Positions 6,353-8,397 of a stretch of 8,397 nucleotides of DNA are shown one piece after another. Numbering within the stretch: position 1 is the stretch's first letter; every line of letters starts with the position of its first letter. Source of the stretch: an archaeon (GTDB lineage: Archaea > Iainarchaeota > Iainarchaeia > Iainarchaeales > CSSED10-239); contig JALNXN010000023.1 in NCBI GenBank assembly GCA_023230325.1, positions 1 through 8,397 of the forward strand, in the 5' to 3' direction. The translations under genes were made by a program, and so were the position numbers. The notes under the pieces are model-generated. The model saw only the letters and a list, made by a program, of their open reading frames with translations, was not told where the DNA came from and searched no databases.

Positions 6353-6432
6353 TATTTAATATAAGTTATTTTATTTTGCAATTTTCCATAAAGCTTCAAA
6401 ATATTTTCTATATCCATCAGCAACTTTTTTAT
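6290..6432. repeat. Left copy of long direct repeat (toxin tail + spacer + trmB 3' end)
   Basis: This stretch matches 8255-8397 at an offset of 1965 bp with one difference (A6305 versus G8270) and is perfect for the last 127 nt. The right copy reaches the window edge, so true length is at least 143 bp. It spans the last ~21 codons of the AbiEii gene, the convergent spacer and the last 19 codons of a TrmB-family gene on the other strand. Identity at synonymous and non-coding bases, beside toxin genes that are otherwise diverged, points to recombination rather than protein-level conservation. Confidence 0.95.
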
Positions 6433-6689
6433 CTTTTATTAAAAATGAATATCCATCATTTGAAAAAACATTAATTGCAACATAATCATTAACAATTACT
6501 GTTTCTTGAAATTGAGAAAACTTTTCTGGTAAATATTTAACTTTTGTTAAGGTGTTACTTTCAATATCTTTAGCTAATGGCTTTACAGTGTTGTCAAATA
6601 TTTGTCTTGCTGGTAATTTGTTTAATACCCTTTTTTTGTGAAGTAGATTTCACTACTCTATTGTCATAAATTCTGCACAATCTTTTCAT
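6371..6689 (-). pseudogene. Truncated, frameshifted TrmB-family transcriptional regulator (C-terminal domain)
   Basis: On the minus strand, an open frame from 6649 down to TAA at 6371-6373 encodes KKRVLNKLPARQIFDNTVKP, later YLPEKFSQFQETVIVNDYVAI and a final VADGYRKYFEALWKIAK. This is the C-terminal effector domain of archaeal TrmB-like regulators, which close with 'KDKxVAxGYRKYFExLWKIA'. Upstream, a frame starting at ATG 6689-6687 (MKRLCRIYDNRVVKSTSQKK) would join it if one A were removed from the seven-A run at 6631-6637. A stop directly precedes that ATG, and the N-terminal winged-helix domain is absent. The piece therefore cannot work as a DNA-binding regulator. Its 3' end is duplicated at the right edge of the window, where the parent gene may be intact. 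Confidence 0.72.
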
Positions 6690-6777
6690 CTACCAAATGT
6701 ATTGTATTTTTTGGAATTTTTTAAAAATTAACTAAAAATATTAGTATTTATATACTTTAAAAAATTATAGTTATTTA
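6690..6777. other. Left junction zone of AbiE module 2; no recognised gene
   Basis: Between the trmB remnant and the module 2 promoter the sequence is A/T-rich and non-coding. One frame in the first bases (KIPKNTIHLVDEKI on the minus strand, about 6668-6710) could be further trmB decay. A TATA-like TTTATATA (6747-6754) is also present. The left boundary of the inserted or recombined segment should lie here or in the adjacent upstream remnant, but no inverted terminal repeat or target duplication is visible. Confidence 0.3.
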
Positions 6778-6789
6778 AGATAATTATCT
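6778..6789. promoter_or_regulatory. Distal palindrome upstream of AbiE module 2
   Basis: AGATAATTATCT is a perfect 12-bp palindrome. Its half-sequence resembles the TTATC arm of the proximal dyad, whose centre is about 60 bp downstream, near six helical turns. It is a weak candidate for a second AbiEi operator. Confidence 0.3.
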
Positions 6790-6832
6790 CTCAAATTATA
6801 AAATTCGCACAAACTTTTATATTTTGTATTTG

Positions 6833-6854
6833 AAGTTATCAATTATGATATCTT
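6833..6854. promoter_or_regulatory. Inverted repeat, candidate AbiEi operator of module 2
   Basis: AAGTTATC (6833-6840) and GATATCTT (6847-6854) form 8-bp arms with one mismatch around a 6-nt spacer, the same 8-6-8 layout as the dyad before module 1 but with different bases. It touches the TATA box at 6853, so a bound protein would block TBP directly. Different arm sequences would let each AbiEi recognise only its own operon. Confidence 0.4.
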
Positions 6855-6860
6855 TATAAA
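6853..6860 (+). promoter_or_regulatory. TATA box of AbiE module 2 (leaderless promoter)
   Basis: TTTATAAA lies 23-30 nt before the ATG at 6883, as expected for a leaderless archaeal mRNA and the same geometry as in module 1. No SD sequence precedes the ATG. Confidence 0.6.
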
Positions 6861-6882
6861 CATATTATAAGAATATATATTT

Positions 6883-7566
6883 ATGAGTACAATATCTATT
6901 TTAAATAAGTTAAATAATTATCCTGTATTTACATTAAAGGATATTCAAAGGATTACTAAGTATAGTGCTAATTATTCTAAATTATTAGTATACAGACTTA
7001 AGAAAAAAAATTTAATTTATTTTATAGAAGATGGAGCTTACACTACTATAGATGATATTAATAAAATTGCAACAAATATTATCACCCCCTCGTATTTATC
7101 TTATTGGTATGCCTCTTATTATAAAGGTTATACTGAGCAAATAGTTAATTCTGTTTTTGTAGCAACTAAAGTTAGAAAGAAAGAAATTAATTTTCAAAAC
7201 TATAAAATTAAATTCATAAATACGAAGTATCTATTTGGATATTATAAAGAAAAAGATATATTTATTGTAGATGATAATAAACTTTTAATAGATGCACTTT
7301 TAAGACCAAAAACATTTGGAAATTTTGAAGAAATATTAAAAGTTGTAAAAAATGCAAATTTTAATAAAGATAAAATCGTTAGTTATCTTAAAATAATAAA
7401 TAATATTTCTTTAATTAGAAAGGTAGGTTTCTTATTAGAAAAATATAGATCTATAAATATTTTTGATGAATTTGATAATCTTACTAATAGTAATTATATA
7501 ATTTTAAATTCATTTTATAAAAAATATAAATATATAAATAAGAAATGGAGAATTAAATATGATTGA
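6883..7566 (+). CDS. abiEi: AbiEi-family antitoxin / transcriptional repressor, module 2
   Basis: 227 residues, equal in length to the module 1 AbiEi. The N-terminal winged helix spans about 1-58 (ILNKLNNYPVFTLKDIQRIT, then the recognition region SANYSKLLVYRLKKKNLI). The second domain keeps ITPSYLSYWYASYYKGY, KYLFGY, DNKLLIDALL, INNISLIRKVGFLLE and a terminal KKWRIKYD. These blocks align with module 1 while the intervening residues, and especially the recognition helix, differ strongly, which fits different operators and toxins. The predicted role is repression of this operon and counteraction of the following AbiEii. The stop overlaps the toxin start by 8 nt (ATGATTGA), so translation is coupled. 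The start at 6883 is supported by the TATA spacing. Confidence 0.82.
   Translation: MSTISILNKLNNYPVFTLKDIQRITKYSANYSKLLVYRLKKKNLIYFIEDGAYTTIDDINKIATNIITPSYLSYWYASYYKGYTEQIVNSVFVATKVRKKEINFQNYKIKFINTKYLFGYYKEKDIFIVDDNKLLIDALLRPKTFGNFEEILKVVKNANFNKDKIVSYLKIINNISLIRKVGFLLEKYRSINIFDEFDNLTNSNYIILNSFYKKYKYINKKWRIKYD
7547..7550 (+). promoter_or_regulatory. SD sequence of the module 2 toxin gene, inside the antitoxin gene
   Basis: GGAG lies 8 nt before the ATG at 7559 and within the last codons of the antitoxin. It gives the toxin its own ribosome site in addition to coupling; module 1 has only a weak GTGAT at 5571-5575. Confidence 0.5.
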
Positions 7567-8317
7567 TAAGCAAGAATTAATTGAATATGCAAAATTAAAA
7601 ACATTAAATCTTGGTCAAGCAGAAAAAGATTATTTTCAAAATATTGTTTTATTTATTATTTATAGATTGTATGGTTTTGAATTAATATTTAAAGGAGGGA
7701 CTGCTTTAAGTAAATGTTATGGCTTGGATAGATTTTCTGAAGATTTAGATTTTAATGCTAGTGTTATATTTAATGTAGATAAATTTAAAGAATATCTAAA
7801 TAGATTTTATTTAGATTATGAATTAGAAAAATCTGATTTTAAAGATATTGGTCTTAAAATTACTTTAAGATTAAAAGGCCCACTTTATAATGGAATTAAA
7901 CACAGTTTGTGTAAGTTATTTATTGATATAAGTTATAGAGAAAATTTGTTATTAGAACCTGTTATAAAAAAAATAATTAACTTAGAAGATTTACCTTCCT
8001 TTGATGTTTTAGTTATGTCAAAAGAAGAGATTTTTATAGAAAAGATAAGGGCAATTTTAACTAGAAATAAAGCAAGGGATTTATATGATTTATGGTATTT
8101 ATCAAAGCTAAATCTTTTAGAAATAAAAAAAGAATTAATTGATTCCAAGGTTGATTATTATGATCAAAAATTTTATATTAATAATTTTAAAAAAGCTGTC
8201 TTAAATAAAGAAAATATTTGGATTACTGAACTTTCAGGATTAATTAAAAATGTGCCTTCCTTTAAAGAAGTTTCAAAAGAAGTTATAGATTTTGTTAAAA
8301 ATAATATAAAAGATTAA
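7559..8317 (+). CDS. abiEii: AbiEii-family nucleotidyltransferase toxin, module 2
   Basis: 252 residues of the DUF1814/COG2253 family. Motifs sit at the same positions as in module 1: FKGGT at 44-48, DRFSEDLDF at 57-65 with Asp62/Asp64, LFIDISYR in mid-protein, and EKIRAILTRNKARDLYDL at 161-178 (Lys162, Arg164, Arg173-Asp174, Asp177). The catalytic set is complete. Outside these motifs the middle of the protein differs widely from the module 1 toxin, with different lengths between the DxD motif and the C-terminal motif, so target choice or antitoxin fit may differ. The final PSFKEVSKEVIDFVKNNIKD is the same as in module 1 apart from one Ile/Val change, reflecting the shared DNA tail. The predicted role is growth arrest or abortive infection when the antitoxin fails. 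The cellular substrate cannot be read from the sequence. Confidence 0.88.
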   Translation: MIDKQELIEYAKLKTLNLGQAEKDYFQNIVLFIIYRLYGFELIFKGGTALSKCYGLDRFSEDLDFNASVIFNVDKFKEYLNRFYLDYELEKSDFKDIGLKITLRLKGPLYNGIKHSLCKLFIDISYRENLLLEPVIKKIINLEDLPSFDVLVMSKEEIFIEKIRAILTRNKARDLYDLWYLSKLNLLEIKKELIDSKVDYYDQKFYINNFKKAVLNKENIWITELSGLIKNVPSFKEVSKEVIDFVKNNIKD

Positions 8318-8397
8318 TATTTAATATAAGTTATTTTATTTTGCAATTTTCCATAAAGCTTCAAAATATTTTCTATATCCATCAGCAACTTTTTTAT
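8255..8397. repeat. Right copy of long direct repeat (runs off the window)
   Basis: Partner of 6290-6432, with one difference at 8270. Identity begins inside the toxin gene at the codons for PSFKE and is still unbroken at the last base of the window, so the right end of the repeat is not defined here. Confidence 0.95.
8336..8397 (-). CDS. TrmB-family transcriptional regulator, 3' end (rest beyond window)
   Basis: On the minus strand the last 19 codons (KKVADGYRKYFEALWKIAK) and TAA at 8336-8338 are present, identical to the end of the remnant at 6371. This C-terminal sequence is typical of archaeal TrmB-like regulators, which sense sugars or related ligands and bind DNA with an N-terminal winged helix. 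The start lies to the right of the window, so whether this copy is intact is unknown. It is convergent with the module 2 toxin, with 18 bp between stop codons. I infer that this is the parent gene of the fragment between the modules. Confidence 0.6.
   Translation of the reverse strand, partial: KKVADGYRKYFEALWKIAK

Noticed and set aside
6638..6653. Inverted repeat GTGAA-N6-TTCAC as an operator
   Set aside because: It lies within the decayed trmB fragment, has only 5-bp arms and serves no nearby start.
7933..8148. 71-aa minus-strand open frame within the second toxin gene
   Set aside because: It is opposite the conserved EKIRA...RDLYDL coding region and shows no protein-like motifs.
6290..8397. 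Transposon or integron cassette with terminal direct repeats
   Set aside because: No transposase, integrase, inverted termini or att-like core is visible, and the repeat consists of coding tail plus part of a neighbouring gene, which fits homologous recombination better.

Overview
The window looks like a very AT-rich archaeal chromosome segment, most likely from a DPANN-type lineage (Woesearchaeota/Pacearchaeota-like). This is inference from gene content and signals. An archaeal-type tRNA m1G37 methyltransferase (Trm5), an archaeal membrane-anchored Lon-type (S16) serine protease without an ATPase domain, and a TrmB-type regulator fragment occur together. TTTATATA-like TATA boxes sit about 25-30 nt before start codons (leaderless starts), and terminators are T-runs without hairpins. 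No tRNA, rRNA, CRISPR array or intact insertion sequence is visible.

Layout. 1-231 is the 3' end of a ScpB-like chromosome segregation gene. A promoter region follows with a 29-nt repeat in tandem (292-397), then the S16 protease gene (416-2713) ending in a T-rich terminator. 2714-3160 has no intact gene but holds a broken N-terminal fragment resembling archaeal Fic-type (or transposase) proteins. trm5 runs on the minus strand (3161-4213) from a leaderless promoter. 4214-4901 is a second decayed stretch: a short unassigned minus-strand open frame, the last ~62 codons of a LivF-like ABC ATPase, a fossil T-rich terminator, and then inverted repeats and a TATA box for the next operon.

The right half (4902-8317) carries two complete AbiE-type toxin-antitoxin modules in tandem. 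Each has an AbiEi winged-helix antitoxin/repressor gene (both 227 aa if the first is started at 4902) overlapping an AbiEii nucleotidyltransferase toxin gene (256 and 252 aa). The proteins are clearly paralogous but strongly diverged, except for the last ~18 codons of the toxins. There the DNA becomes nearly identical and stays so through the stop codons, the downstream spacer and the 3' end of a minus-strand TrmB-family gene: 6290-6432 matches 8255-8397 with one mismatch up to the window edge. The copy between the modules is a truncated, frameshifted trmB remnant; the copy at the right edge may be the intact gene.

The simplest reading (inference) is a defence/TA hotspot next to trmB. Two allelic AbiE variants would have come to lie side by side by homologous recombination in the shared toxin tail and trmB flank, leaving a trmB fragment as a scar. 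Gene debris on the left supports a region of repeated insertion and loss. Each module has its own leaderless promoter with dyad elements that could be AbiEi operators, so the two systems may be regulated separately.
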